The translations under genes were made by a program, and so were the position numbers. Shown here piece after piece: positions 9,048 through 17,706 of a stretch of 64,000 nt of DNA. The notes below the pieces were generated by a model, which saw only the letters and a program-made list of their open reading frames with translations, was not told where the DNA came from and searched no databases. Each line of letters opens with the position of its first letter. The first letter of the stretch is position 1. Source of the DNA: UBA1858 sp965227695 (GTDB lineage: Bacteria > Pseudomonadota > Gammaproteobacteria > UBA4575); assembly GCA_965227695.1 (NCBI GenBank), contig OZ245760.1:248001-312000 (forward strand). The letters are read 5' to 3'.

Positions 9048-9077
9048 TTGAACTAACTCTGCGGTTAGCACTCTAAC
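9048..9077 (+). promoter_or_regulatory. Possible sigma-70 promoter of rpoH overlapping CIRCE
   Basis: TTGAAC (9048-9053) and TCTAAC (9072-9077) are spaced by 18 bases and resemble -35 and -10 boxes, the second being weak (4 of 6). The -10 box falls inside the CIRCE operator, which would explain repression by HrcA. The match is only moderate. Confidence 0.35.
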
Positions 9078-9091
9078 GCTGTGAGTGCTAA
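9065..9091. promoter_or_regulatory. Perfect CIRCE element (HrcA operator) upstream of rpoH
   Basis: TTAGCACTC, nine bases, GAGTGCTAA: an exact 9-9-9 match to the CIRCE inverted repeat bound by the heat-shock repressor HrcA. It ends 34 bases before the rpoH start codon, so it is placed to control rpoH transcription and will also lie in the transcript leader if the start site is upstream. CIRCE is best known in front of groESL, dnaK and hrcA; here it is in front of the gene for the heat-shock sigma factor. Confidence 0.95.
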
Positions 9092-9125
9092 AATATAAAT
9101 TACGATTACTCCGGAGAGCTAACCT

Positions 9126-9995
9126 ATGAGCAACCAATTGGCGTTAACGTTCCCCCACGAGCTGAGTTTATCTGCGGGTAGCCTGGATGCATACATCAAT
9201 GCAGCCTATCGATTGCCTATTTTGTCTGCTGATCAGGAATACGACCTTGCGACACGCCTGCGCGAACACCAGGATCTTGAAGCTGCCCGACAGCTTATCA
9301 CACATCATTTGCGCTTCGTCATACGGATTGCACGGGGTTACAATGGTTATGGGCTGGCGCTGGCAGATTTGATCCAGGAGGGCAATATTGGCTTAATGAA
9401 AGCTGTTAAGCGCTTTGACCCCAGTCAAAATGTGCGCCTGGTATCGTTTGCCGTGCATTGGATTCGCGCTGAAATACATGAATATATCCTCAGAAATTGG
9501 CGCATTGTTAAAGTTGCGACCACAAAAGCCCAACGCAAACTGTTTTTCAATTTGCGCAGCAAGAAACATCGCCTTGGATGGTTAAATCGTGAAGAAGTCG
9601 AATCCGTGGCTTCAGACCTGGGCGTCAAGCCGAGCGAAGTTCTGGAGATGGAATCACGTTTAAGCGGGCAGGACCTTGGCTTTGATGCGCCTTCGGCTAA
9701 CAGCGGCGAAGAAGAGGAGCATATCACTTCACCGGCGGCCTATTTAACGCACCTAGATGATGATCCGCAGCAGCAATTTGAGAATGAAGACTGGTCTCAG
9801 CACCAGATGACACGATTACATAGTGCGCTGAAAATCCTCGACCCGCGCAGCCGTGAAATCATTCAGGCGAGGTGGCTCGATGATAACAAGCCTACCCTGC
9901 ACCAACTGGCAGAGCGCTACGATGTTTCCGCGGAACGAATCCGCCAACTGGAGAGTAGTGCCATTAAAAAACTTCAGGCACACGTCTGTGCCTAG
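9126..9995 (+). CDS. rpoH: RNA polymerase sigma-32 (heat-shock sigma factor)
   Basis: Encodes 289 residues. Region 2 runs through LRFVIRIARGYNGYGLALADLIQEGNIGLMKAV and the promoter-melting WIRAEIHEYILRNWR stretch. The RpoH box QRKLFFNLR (136-144), which separates RpoH from other sigma-70 members, is present. Region 4 ends with the helix-turn-helix YDVSAERIRQLESSAIKKL. A Shine-Dalgarno GGAGAG lies at 9112-9117. It is downstream of ftsX as in E. coli (ftsYEX-rpoH), but with a minus-strand gene and about 450 bases inserted. A perfect CIRCE sequence in its leader indicates HrcA control. Confidence 0.97.
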   Translation: MSNQLALTFPHELSLSAGSLDAYINAAYRLPILSADQEYDLATRLREHQDLEAARQLITHHLRFVIRIARGYNGYGLALADLIQEGNIGLMKAVKRFDPSQNVRLVSFAVHWIRAEIHEYILRNWRIVKVATTKAQRKLFFNLRSKKHRLGWLNREEVESVASDLGVKPSEVLEMESRLSGQDLGFDAPSANSGEEEEHITSPAAYLTHLDDDPQQQFENEDWSQHQMTRLHSALKILDPRSREIIQARWLDDNKPTLHQLAERYDVSAERIRQLESSAIKKLQAHVCA

Positions 9996-10028
9996 CGTTA
10001 GAGTGTGACGCCCGGACAGGTCAGTCTA

Positions 10029-10961
10029 TTACTTAATCAGAAACATATAACTGTCAATAAGCAACACGGCAAATAGAATCATTAAGTAGATAATGGAATA
10101 AACAAAGGTGTTGATGGCCTTTGTTCTGCTCTTGGTAACCTGCAGACTGATCGCATAATACAAAAACACGGCATTCAGCAGTAACACACTAACCAGATAA
10201 AACCAGCCGGACATTCCGGTAAAAAACGGCAATACCGTGACTACACACATGAGAATTGTGTAGAGGGTTATTTGTAAACGGGTAAAGTCATCTCCATGTG
10301 TAACTGGCAACATGGGTATGTCAACTTTTGCATACTCCTCTTTTCTGTATAACGCCAGCGCCCAAAAATGAGGCGGCGTCCAGGTAAAGATAATTAGCAA
10401 CAGTACCAGTCCGTTCGCCTCAACATTACCCGTAATCGCGGTCCACCCAAGAAGCGGCGGTGTTGCACCTGCAAGCCCGCCAATCACAATATTCTGCGGA
10501 GTTGCCCGTTTGAGATACATCGTATAGACAACAGCGTAACCCACTAATGAGGCGAATGTTAATATTGCCGTTAATATATTCACCTTTAAGATCAGGATAA
10601 GCATCCCGATCGTCCCGATGACTGCAGCAAATGTCAGTACCGATGCCTTACTCAGCGCACCAGAGGGTAATGGACGTAGTTTAGTGCGGTCCATAGCCGC
10701 ATCTATGCGGCTATCTGCGACATGATTGATTGCAGCGGCGGAACCGGCAACCAGGCCGATACCCATAGTTGCATACACGAATGTGGCTATAGCAACATTG
10801 CCCGGATCAGCCAGTAACATGCCAACAATTGCAGTAAACACCATCAAAGCTACGACTTTAGGCTTGCATAGCTCCAGGTAGTCTTGCCAACGCACAAAAA
10901 AATTATTGGTCATGCTCATTGAAGATAACTGGGATTTTGGGCTCATATTCTGATAATTCAT
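10029..10961 (-). CDS. ctaB: Protoheme IX farnesyltransferase (heme O synthase)
   Basis: A 310-residue UbiA-family prenyltransferase with about nine membrane segments. NHVADSRIDAAMDRTKLRPLP carries the first aspartate-rich motif and the conserved TxxRPLP ending; the second motif is in the GDDFTRLQI region. It adds a farnesyl group to heme B to make heme O. It is 5 bases downstream of ctaA, which turns heme O into heme A, so the two supply the aa3-type oxidase encoded further upstream. The N-terminal 20 residues are poorly conserved, and a later ATG (residue 6 or 16) is possible. Confidence 0.95.
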   Translation of the reverse strand: MNYQNMSPKSQLSSMSMTNNFFVRWQDYLELCKPKVVALMVFTAIVGMLLADPGNVAIATFVYATMGIGLVAGSAAAINHVADSRIDAAMDRTKLRPLPSGALSKASVLTFAAVIGTIGMLILILKVNILTAILTFASLVGYAVVYTMYLKRATPQNIVIGGLAGATPPLLGWTAITGNVEANGLVLLLIIFTWTPPHFWALALYRKEEYAKVDIPMLPVTHGDDFTRLQITLYTILMCVVTVLPFFTGMSGWFYLVSVLLLNAVFLYYAISLQVTKSRTKAINTFVYSIIYLMILFAVLLIDSYMFLIK

Positions 10962-10966
10962 TCAGC

Positions 10967-11974
10967 TTAGTTGCTGCGCGCATATTTTAGCATATATGCA
11001 CTGGAGACAAGACTGGCCAGGAGCAGCAAGGCGACGGCGTTATGCATGACAGCCACCGGGAGTGGAAGCTTGAACACGATATTTGAAATTCCCAACCCGA
11101 TCTGAACAAAAAGCAACAGGGTGATTATAAATGCATTTTTCTTCAATAACTGTCGTGCGTCACTGAACTTGCAAAGTCTTGATGCATAAAACAAAATCGC
11201 AATAGAGGTGACCAGTGCACCAACTCGGTGGACGTAATGAATAGCCACGCGCGCAGGGTGATCGAGGACACCGAACTCATAATCTACACCCAGCCCACGC
11301 CACATGATAAAAGCATTTTTAAAGTCCATTGGTGGCCACCAGGATTGCTGACACTTGGGAAAATCTACGCACGCCAGTGCAGCATAATTTGAACTGACCC
11401 ATCCCCCCAATGCAATTTGCCCGGTCAGAATTACAATGACAAATAACGACAGAAGAAACAACGGTCGTGCCACCGATACGCTCATGGAGGGCTGCAGGCG
11501 AGAAGTTTTCAACCATTGCCAGACTAACAGGTTAAACAGCGTAAATCCGCCAAGCAAGTGGCCCATCACGATTAAAGGCTTTAATTGCATTGTCACTGTC
11601 CACATCCCAAGTGTGGCCTGAAACAAAAGCACACCTGCCAGTATCACACCCGCTGGTATATGCCTATCACCGTTTTTATCCTTTTTGAATAGAATCCACA
11701 CAATAGCAAATATCAATAAGCCAAGTATCCCGGCAAAATAACGATGAATCATTTCTTTCCATGCTTTATCAGCCTCTACTGCACGCTCAAAATTCTGATG
11801 TGCATGAGCAACTTCTGTTTCTGTTGCAGGTACACCCACCAGGTGTCCATAACAGCCCGGCCAGTCCGGGCATCCCAAACCTGCATCAGATAATCTTACA
11901 TACGCCCCCAATACAACCACGACAAATGTCAGTATCAACGTTGCAAACACCAGATTTTTAAATGTATTGCTCAT
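10967..11974 (-). CDS. ctaA: Heme A synthase (COX15/CtaA family)
   Basis: A 335-residue membrane protein with eight predicted segments. GAYVRLSDAGLGCPDWPGCYG near residues 24-44 is the characteristic N-terminal block; HQNFERAVEADKAWKEMIHRYFAG holds paired histidines; VHRVGALV and MHNAVALLLL hold the C-terminal heme-binding histidines. It oxidises the C8 methyl of heme O to the formyl group of heme A. The GLGCxDWPxC and ACVDFPKC loops supply the external cysteine pairs. It sits between ctaB and the SCO-like gene with 5-base gaps. Confidence 0.95.
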   Translation of the reverse strand: MSNTFKNLVFATLILTFVVVVLGAYVRLSDAGLGCPDWPGCYGHLVGVPATETEVAHAHQNFERAVEADKAWKEMIHRYFAGILGLLIFAIVWILFKKDKNGDRHIPAGVILAGVLLFQATLGMWTVTMQLKPLIVMGHLLGGFTLFNLLVWQWLKTSRLQPSMSVSVARPLFLLSLFVIVILTGQIALGGWVSSNYAALACVDFPKCQQSWWPPMDFKNAFIMWRGLGVDYEFGVLDHPARVAIHYVHRVGALVTSIAILFYASRLCKFSDARQLLKKNAFIITLLLFVQIGLGISNIVFKLPLPVAVMHNAVALLLLASLVSSAYMLKYARSN

Positions 11975-11979
11975 CCCTG

Positions 11980-12558
11980 TTACCCAATGTTAGAAATTTT
12001 CAATAGCTTTTTTATATCCTTCAACACGCCTTTTGCAGTGGCTTTTTCATCGTAGCGCATCATCAAATTACCGAGTGGATCCAGCAGGTAAACATTACCA
12101 GGCTCGAGTATTTGATTGGCATCGGGTATGTTTTCCAGCTCAAGATGATCTAAATTGCCAACCAATACTTCCTCGTTGCGCATAGCAATCTCATCTTGTA
12201 GTTCACCGGAATCAATCAGCAGCGTCAGTTGAATTCTGTTCATGTCTCTTCCGGTGGCTGCTTTTGCCTGTCGAAGTTTAAATAGCGTTGCTTCACATTC
12301 AAGATCACAACCATTAGGGGTATAGACCAGATATGTCCATTTGCCTTTCAAGTCATCAAGTGATTTTATGCCATGTTGTGCAATTGTGATTTGAATATTT
12401 TTTAGCGGTTTCGCAGGGTGTATTAATTCGCCATGCGCGACTGAATTTGTGGATGGCAGGTAATCTCTTAATGAATACATCGCAATCGCAATCAGTAACG
12501 GTACAACAAACACTGCGATCAGCATATATCCGGATAATTTAGAATTTTCTTTTTCCAT
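11980..12558 (-). CDS. SCO-like thioredoxin-fold membrane protein of the oxidase cluster
   Basis: A protein of 192 residues from the ATG at 12558; a TTG nine bases earlier is possible but has no better ribosome site. One membrane segment near 10-28 is followed by a periplasmic domain. GKWTYLVYTPNGCDLECEAT carries a CxxxC pair (Cys84, Cys88), as in SCO copper chaperones, but the later histidine expected of SCO proteins is not evident. The same slot in the Pseudomonas oxidase cluster holds an unnamed protein of this type (recalled). It probably helps assemble the CuA or heme centres. It overlaps the SURF1 gene by 20 bases. Confidence 0.7.
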   Translation of the reverse strand: MEKENSKLSGYMLIAVFVVPLLIAIAMYSLRDYLPSTNSVAHGELIHPAKPLKNIQITIAQHGIKSLDDLKGKWTYLVYTPNGCDLECEATLFKLRQAKAATGRDMNRIQLTLLIDSGELQDEIAMRNEEVLVGNLDHLELENIPDANQILEPGNVYLLDPLGNLMMRYDEKATAKGVLKDIKKLLKISNIG

Positions 12559-13279
12559 TTTTTTCAATTAAAGGTTTGATACTGTAAAGCCACCAAAGTA
12601 CCAGTAATGCAAATGCCATGGCGTACCACTGGAATGCATAACCATAATGCTTTTGGGCAGACAAACTGCTTTCAATCCAGTCTCTCCGATATCCATTCTC
12701 CTGGTTTGCAGCCAGCCGCAGAGTAAAAGGCTCCAATCTCACTCCCAGGCGATCACCGAGTTGTTGATAATCAACGAATTGTATTCGCCTCGGCCATCCA
12801 CGGTCTTCTCCATCAGCAATACCGCCCAAACTATATGCCTTGTCATACGGAACATATACACTCCCTGAAACTGTCTGCAGCGCTTCTGCTGGCATGGATA
12901 CGTCTGGCAGAATCTCCCGACCCCGTGTCTGTGGAATCCAGCCACGATCAACCAGAACCCAGGCATTCTGCTGTTCTACATACAAAGGGGTTAAAACATT
13001 ATACCCGGTGATCCGATCGCGTACCTGATTATCAAGCAAAAATTGCCGCCTATTGTCATAGACACCGACCATGCTGACTTTCCTGTAGCGCCAGCTTTCC
13101 AGGTCCTGTAACGGGAGACCGGGATGACGATAGGACTCCTGCTGGTTGACATTCGCTGACTCAATCCCGCTTTTTATATTTCCGCGACTGAGCTGCCAGC
13201 TTCCAAGACTCAAAAATAACGCAAGCGTTGCCAGAGTCATCAGTTGCACCAGCATAAATTGTACAGATTTCCGTTTCAT
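12539..13279 (-). CDS. SURF1 family cytochrome oxidase assembly protein
   Basis: Encodes 246 residues with a membrane segment at each end (about 9-27 and 214-235) and a periplasmic domain between, the SURF1 topology. Diagnostic blocks are ESWRYRKVSMVGVYDNRRQFLLDNQ, then WVLVDRGWIP, and LRLAANQENGYRRDW near the end. SURF1 helps insert heme A into subunit I. Its 3' end overlaps the SCO-like gene. Confidence 0.93.
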   Translation of the reverse strand: MKRKSVQFMLVQLMTLATLALFLSLGSWQLSRGNIKSGIESANVNQQESYRHPGLPLQDLESWRYRKVSMVGVYDNRRQFLLDNQVRDRITGYNVLTPLYVEQQNAWVLVDRGWIPQTRGREILPDVSMPAEALQTVSGSVYVPYDKAYSLGGIADGEDRGWPRRIQFVDYQQLGDRLGVRLEPFTLRLAANQENGYRRDWIESSLSAQKHYGYAFQWYAMAFALLVLWWLYSIKPLIEKNGKRKF

Positions 13280-13351
13280 GGGTAAGCCTTATCTAGAGCA
13301 TAAATCATCAATGATCGTTATACTTGCCGCAATTACACACTAGGGCTACAT

Positions 13352-13555
13352 ATGCTAATTAAAATTTTCGTTGTGCTTTTATTCCTGCTCATTATAGGTA
13401 GCCTTGCATCCGCACTGTTTCACTTGCTGATTTCCCGAGAAACGAACGATAAAACTGTGCGCGCATTAACCTATAGAATCGGCCTGTCAGTATTGGCATT
13501 CCTAATCCTGATTATCAGTGCCAAGTTTGGCTGGATTGAACCGCGCGGATTATAA
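13352..13555 (+). CDS. DUF2909 twin transmembrane protein
   Basis: A 67-residue protein with two hydrophobic segments (about 4-26 and 43-60) joined by a charged loop (SRETNDKTVRALTYRIGL). This is the DUF2909 family, usually found inside aa3 oxidase clusters next to SURF1. Its function is not known; a role in oxidase assembly is inferred from context only. It runs on the plus strand between two minus-strand oxidase genes and ends in a bidirectional terminator shared with ctaE. Confidence 0.85.
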   Translation: MLIKIFVVLLFLLIIGSLASALFHLLISRETNDKTVRALTYRIGLSVLAFLILIISAKFGWIEPRGL

Positions 13556-13572
13556 CTTTTTCAAGGCCTCAG

Positions 13573-13605
13573 ACGAAAAAGGCGCCTGACAGGCGCCTTT
13601 TTCGT
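13573..13605. terminator. Bidirectional intrinsic terminator between DUF2909 gene and ctaE
   Basis: ACGAAAAAGGCGCCTG is followed after one base by its exact inverse CAGGCGCCTTTTTCGT. The GC-rich core flanked by A and T runs gives a hairpin with a U tract in either direction, fitting two convergent genes. Confidence 0.93.
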
Positions 13606-13619
13606 ACTGCATTTCAGCT

Positions 13620-14492
13620 TTATATCATATAGACAAAGATAAACAGGCCAAGCCAGACAACGTCCACAAAGTGCCAGTACCAGGCCACTGCTTCAAAGGC
13701 AAAATGCCTTTCCGGGGTAAAATGCCCCTTGATACAGCGAAGCAGTATGATGGCCAGCATAATTGCGCCTATTGTCACATGCATGCCGTGAAAACCTGTC
13801 AACATAAAGAAGGTTGTCCCGTATATGCCGGAGCCGAGTGTTAGCCCCAGATCCTGATAAGCATGCACATATTCTATACCCTGGAAGTACATGAATATCG
13901 CACCAAGCAATACCGTCAAAAACAGACCAAGTATTAATTGACCCCTGTGATTGGCTTTTAGCGCATGATGCGCCCATGTAAGGGTGACACCACTTGCTAA
14001 CAGTATGGCGGTATTGATAGCCGGCAGACCCCAGGCAGGCATATGCTTGTATTCGCCGCCAATATTACCCGGGCCATTTGCATCAGTCGGCCAGCTTCCT
14101 TCATAGCCGTTCCATAAAAATGCATTGGTATTGATTCCATCACCTTCACCACTTAGCCATGGTAAAGAATATTGCCTTGCATAAAAAAGTGCGCCAAAGA
14201 ACGCCGCAAAGAACATCACCTCAGAGAAAATAAACCAGAACATACCCCATCGAAAAGACATGTCTACTTGCAGATTATACATCCCCTTCTGGTTTTCTTT
14301 TATCACGGTACCAAACCAGCCAAACATCATGAACAGCACAATCGCAAGGCCTACCATCATCGTTGGTGAGCCCCATGAAACATTATTCAGAAAGTTTGCG
14401 AAACCTACCATGAGTACACATAAACCAATTGACCCTACAATCGGCCAGTGACTCCCATGCGGGATGTAATATGAATTTTCAGCGTGTGCCAT
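13620..14492 (-). CDS. ctaE: Cytochrome c oxidase subunit III
   Basis: Encodes 290 residues with seven membrane segments. HGSHWPIVGS at the start, FRWGMFWFIFSEVMFFAAFFGALFYAR, and the C-terminal HFTPERHFAFEAVAWYWHFVDVVWLGLF are hallmark blocks of COX3. It stabilises the proton-uptake side of the aa3 oxidase. It lies 10 bases downstream of ctaG and ends at the shared terminator. Confidence 0.97.
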   Translation of the reverse strand: MAHAENSYYIPHGSHWPIVGSIGLCVLMVGFANFLNNVSWGSPTMMVGLAIVLFMMFGWFGTVIKENQKGMYNLQVDMSFRWGMFWFIFSEVMFFAAFFGALFYARQYSLPWLSGEGDGINTNAFLWNGYEGSWPTDANGPGNIGGEYKHMPAWGLPAINTAILLASGVTLTWAHHALKANHRGQLILGLFLTVLLGAIFMYFQGIEYVHAYQDLGLTLGSGIYGTTFFMLTGFHGMHVTIGAIMLAIILLRCIKGHFTPERHFAFEAVAWYWHFVDVVWLGLFIFVYMI

Positions 14493-14502
14493 AACTTAAT
14501 CC

Positions 14503-15093
14503 TTAGTTAAATGCGATGACTGATTCGTCTGAATCAAAACCTTTTGTTTTTAAATCTTTTATTTTTGCGTTTTGTGTTATGTCGAAAAACGTATATGAGA
14601 GCGTGACCACACTCACATCCTTTGGCAATTTTGGGTTAATCATGAAGCTAAGTGGCATTTCCACCTGTTTACCTGCTTCAATTGGCTGGTTTTCAAAACA
14701 GAAACATTCTGTTTTCACTAAATGCTTATTCGCGACATATGGTGTCACACTCGGAACAGCCTGCCCCACCATTGGTAATGGCGTATTATTTTTTGCCAGG
14801 TAATTGGTGGTATATACGCGCCCCGGGTGCACTTCCATTCTGGACACTGCGGGTTTCACGATCCAGGGCATCGACTGGTTAAGTGACACGTCAAACTCAA
14901 CTGTTACGGTGCGTGATGTATCTTCTACTATCTCCTGAGATACCAGTTGTTCATTGGCGTCCTGGGTGAACCTAAGGCCCGTGATATCGCAGAACACATC
15001 GTAGAGCGGGACGAGCAGATAACCAAACCCAAACATGCAAACGGCGACGACTGCCAGTTTTGTCGCGACATTGGTTGATGATTTAGCTGTCAA
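14503..15093 (-). CDS. ctaG: Cytochrome oxidase assembly protein CtaG (Cox11)
   Basis: Encodes 196 residues with one N-terminal membrane segment (about 11-29) and a periplasmic immunoglobulin-like domain. The copper-binding ECFCFENQPI motif near residue 130 (two cysteines) marks Cox11, which delivers copper to the CuB site of subunit I. The start is a TTG whose bases overlap the TGA stop of the small gene upstream (TTGA), so translation is probably coupled. Confidence 0.95.
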   Translation of the reverse strand: MTAKSSTNVATKLAVVAVCMFGFGYLLVPLYDVFCDITGLRFTQDANEQLVSQEIVEDTSRTVTVEFDVSLNQSMPWIVKPAVSRMEVHPGRVYTTNYLAKNNTPLPMVGQAVPSVTPYVANKHLVKTECFCFENQPIEAGKQVEMPLSFMINPKLPKDVSVVTLSYTFFDITQNAKIKDLKTKGFDSDESVIAFN

Positions 15094-15203
15094 TTTGCAT
15101 TCCCCACTAAAATGTAAAAACCAACATAAATAGCCAAGGCAACCAACGCCAGTATCAATACTGTGATATTGGCTGCCTTTTGCTGTTTACGTTTATCGCC
15201 CAT
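15090..15203 (-). CDS. Small oxidase-cluster membrane protein (37 residues)
   Basis: A short frame between ctaD and ctaG. It reads MGDKRKQQKAANITVLILAL and continues through one membrane segment (about 13-33) to the end. A basic N-terminus ahead of a single segment fits the 'cytochrome oxidase small assembly protein' family found in this position in Pseudomonas-like clusters (recalled). It starts 13 bases after ctaD and its stop overlaps the ctaG start, which supports it being a real, coupled gene. Confidence 0.8.
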   Translation of the reverse strand: MGDKRKQQKAANITVLILALVALAIYVGFYILVGNAN

Positions 15204-15216
15204 TTCCAGTTCAGCG

Positions 15217-16797
15217 TTACTTAACTACTGGTGGCGTCGTAAAGCTATGGTAAGGTGCCGGCGATGCAATCGTCCATTCCAGACCTTCGGCATTTTCCCA
15301 GACCTGGCTCGTGGCTTTCTCGCCACCTCGGATTGCTTTGATCACCAGATACAAAAATATCAGCTGGGCAAACCCAAAGCCAAACGCACCGACCGTCGCC
15401 ATCATATTGTAATCTGAAAACTGCAGTGCATAGTCTGGAATTCGCCTCGGCATCCCTGCCAGGCCAACGAAGTGCATGGGGAAGAATGTTAAATTGACGA
15501 AAATTGTCGATAACCAGAAGTGCAGTTTACCAAGACTTTCGCTGTACATGTTGCCGCACCATTTTGGCAACCAGTAATATACCGCGGCAATAATGGCAAA
15601 CACAGAACCCGGCACCAATACATAATGGAAATGTGCCACGACAAAATAAGTGTCATGATACTGGAAGTCCACCGGGGCCAGGGCCAGCATTAGTCCGGAG
15701 AATCCACCGATGGAAAACATGATAATAAAGCCCAGTGCAAACAGCATGGGTGTCTCAAATGTCATCGCCCCGCGCCACATTGTAGCAACCCAGTTAAACA
15801 CTTTCACACCTGTCGGAACTGCGATCAGCATGGTTGCGAACATAAAGAACAATTCCCCTGCCAGCGGCATACCCACAGTAAACATATGATGCGCCCAGAC
15901 AATAAATGACAAGAATGCAATGGACCCTGTCGCATAAACCATCGACGCATAACCAAACAGAGGTTTACGCGCGAACGTTGGGATAATACTAGAGATAACA
16001 CCGAATGAAGGCAGAATAAGGATATAGACTTCAGGGTGTCCAAAGAACCAGAAAATATGCTGGAACAGTACGGGGTCACCGCCACCTGCCGCATTAAAGA
16101 AGCTGGTGCCAAAAAATTTGTCGGTCAATAGCATGGTGACACCACCGGCCAGTACCGGCATTACCGCGATAAGCAAATAGGCAGTAATCAGCCAGGTCCA
16201 GACGAACAGCGGCATTTTCATTAATGTCATGCCGGGTGCGCGCATGTTAAGCACGGTCGCGATGACATTAATTGCACCCATGATGGATGATAACCCCATG
16301 AAGTGTATGGCAAGGATCACAAATGGGAATGCATCGCCCGTTTGCAAAATCAGTGGCGGGTAGAGCGTCCAGCCACCTGCCGGACCGCCACCGTCCATGA
16401 ATAAAGTTGACAACATCATGGCAAAGGCAAAAGGCAGGATCCAGAAACTCCAGTTATTCATGCGCGGTAATGCCATATCGGTGGCACCAATCATCATTGG
16501 AATCAGCCAGTTGGCAAGCCCGGTAAAGGCTGGCATCACCACACCGAACACCATGATAATTGCATGCATGGTGGTCATCGAATTAAAGAACTGGGGATCC
16601 ACAAATTGCAGTCCGGGTTCAAACAGTTCAGAGCGTATGATTAGCGCCATGGCTCCGCCAATCAGAAACAGAATGAAAGAGAACCACAAGTATAAAGTAC
16701 CAATGTCTTTATGGTTTGTGGTAAACAGCCATCGTTTTATCGAATAAGGACTTTCCTGGTGATCATCGTGGTGATCGTCGGTAGCAACCGTACTCAT
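15217..16797 (-). CDS. ctaD: Cytochrome c oxidase subunit I (aa3 type)
   Basis: Encodes 526 residues with twelve membrane segments. Heme and copper ligands are seen in TMHAIIMVFG (low-spin heme histidine), WFFGHPEVYILILP (CuB histidine cross-linked to tyrosine), VWAHHMFTVG (two CuB histidines) and VAHFHYVLVPG (heme a3 and heme a histidines). The HPEVYI motif with the YxxxG of a canonical A-family oxidase indicates a proton-pumping aa3 enzyme. Subunit II is encoded 64 bases upstream. Confidence 0.98.
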   Translation of the reverse strand: MSTVATDDHHDDHQESPYSIKRWLFTTNHKDIGTLYLWFSFILFLIGGAMALIIRSELFEPGLQFVDPQFFNSMTTMHAIIMVFGVVMPAFTGLANWLIPMMIGATDMALPRMNNWSFWILPFAFAMMLSTLFMDGGGPAGGWTLYPPLILQTGDAFPFVILAIHFMGLSSIMGAINVIATVLNMRAPGMTLMKMPLFVWTWLITAYLLIAVMPVLAGGVTMLLTDKFFGTSFFNAAGGGDPVLFQHIFWFFGHPEVYILILPSFGVISSIIPTFARKPLFGYASMVYATGSIAFLSFIVWAHHMFTVGMPLAGELFFMFATMLIAVPTGVKVFNWVATMWRGAMTFETPMLFALGFIIMFSIGGFSGLMLALAPVDFQYHDTYFVVAHFHYVLVPGSVFAIIAAVYYWLPKWCGNMYSESLGKLHFWLSTIFVNLTFFPMHFVGLAGMPRRIPDYALQFSDYNMMATVGAFGFGFAQLIFLYLVIKAIRGGEKATSQVWENAEGLEWTIASPAPYHSFTTPPVVK

Positions 16798-16861
16798 TGT
16801 TTACTCCTTAAGTTATATACATGAAATATTGAATTCGTGACTTGCCCAAACAGTTCCTTTC

Positions 16862-17680
16862 TTATTGCGTATTGGACGCAAGCTCAGCGGTTGGCTCCAG
16901 CGTCGTATTGTCCGCCAAAAACTGTTTGAATTCTTCTTCTTCAACAGCACGAACCACGATCGGCATATAGCCATGATCGCGCCCGCATAATTCGGCGCAT
17001 TGACCTCTGTATACGCCAGGGGTATTGATTTTGGTCCATGCATCATTGATGAACCCTGGGATAGCATCTTTTTTGACAGCTAAATCAGGCACCCACCACG
17101 CATGATTGACATCATTGGATGTGATTAAAAAGCGCACTTTTTTACCGACCGGCAGCACCAGTTCATTATCCACTTCCAGCAGATAATTTTGATTTTTTTC
17201 CTGCAGGTTGTTTATCTCATCTCGCGGCGTCTTGAGTACACTATAAAATTCCACCCCTTCGTCGATATACTCATAGTGCCACAACCACTGATACCCGGTA
17301 ATTTTGACAGTCATGTCATATTCACTGGTGTCTTCCATGGCCACAAGTGTCTTGGTTGCCGGGATTGCAAGGCCGACCAGAATCAAGAATGGAATGATCG
17401 TCCACACTGCCTCAACCGTTGTACTCTCATGAAAATTGGCGGGTGTGACCCCTCTTGATTTGCGATGGGCAAAGATGGAATAGAACATGGTTGCAAATAC
17501 AAGTACCGCGATAATCACTACAAGCCACAGGGCAAGCATATGTAAATCAAATACCTGTCTACTGATATCAGTGACGCCAACTGGCATGTTAATTGGCTGC
17601 CCGGCGGCATTGGCAACACCTGACATAGCGACGATCCCGCCAACACCTGTGAGCCCTTTTAGCCCGAAATTACCACTCAT
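16862..17680 (-). CDS. ctaC: Cytochrome c oxidase subunit II (CuA)
   Basis: Encodes 272 residues: a signal segment ending near VANAAG (about 25), two membrane segments (about 45-67 and 90-112), and a periplasmic cupredoxin domain. The CuA site is complete: the upstream histidine in DVNHAWWVPDL, then GQCAELCGRDHGYMP with both cysteines, the glutamate, histidine and methionine. GYQWLWHYEY is the aromatic electron-entry patch. There is no fused cytochrome c domain, so it probably takes electrons from a separate cytochrome c. Confidence 0.97.
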   Translation of the reverse strand: MSGNFGLKGLTGVGGIVAMSGVANAAGQPINMPVGVTDISRQVFDLHMLALWLVVIIAVLVFATMFYSIFAHRKSRGVTPANFHESTTVEAVWTIIPFLILVGLAIPATKTLVAMEDTSEYDMTVKITGYQWLWHYEYIDEGVEFYSVLKTPRDEINNLQEKNQNYLLEVDNELVLPVGKKVRFLITSNDVNHAWWVPDLAVKKDAIPGFINDAWTKINTPGVYRGQCAELCGRDHGYMPIVVRAVEEEEFKQFLADNTTLEPTAELASNTQ

Positions 17681-17706
17681 TTTTCAATACTCCCTAATAA
17701 TAAAAC

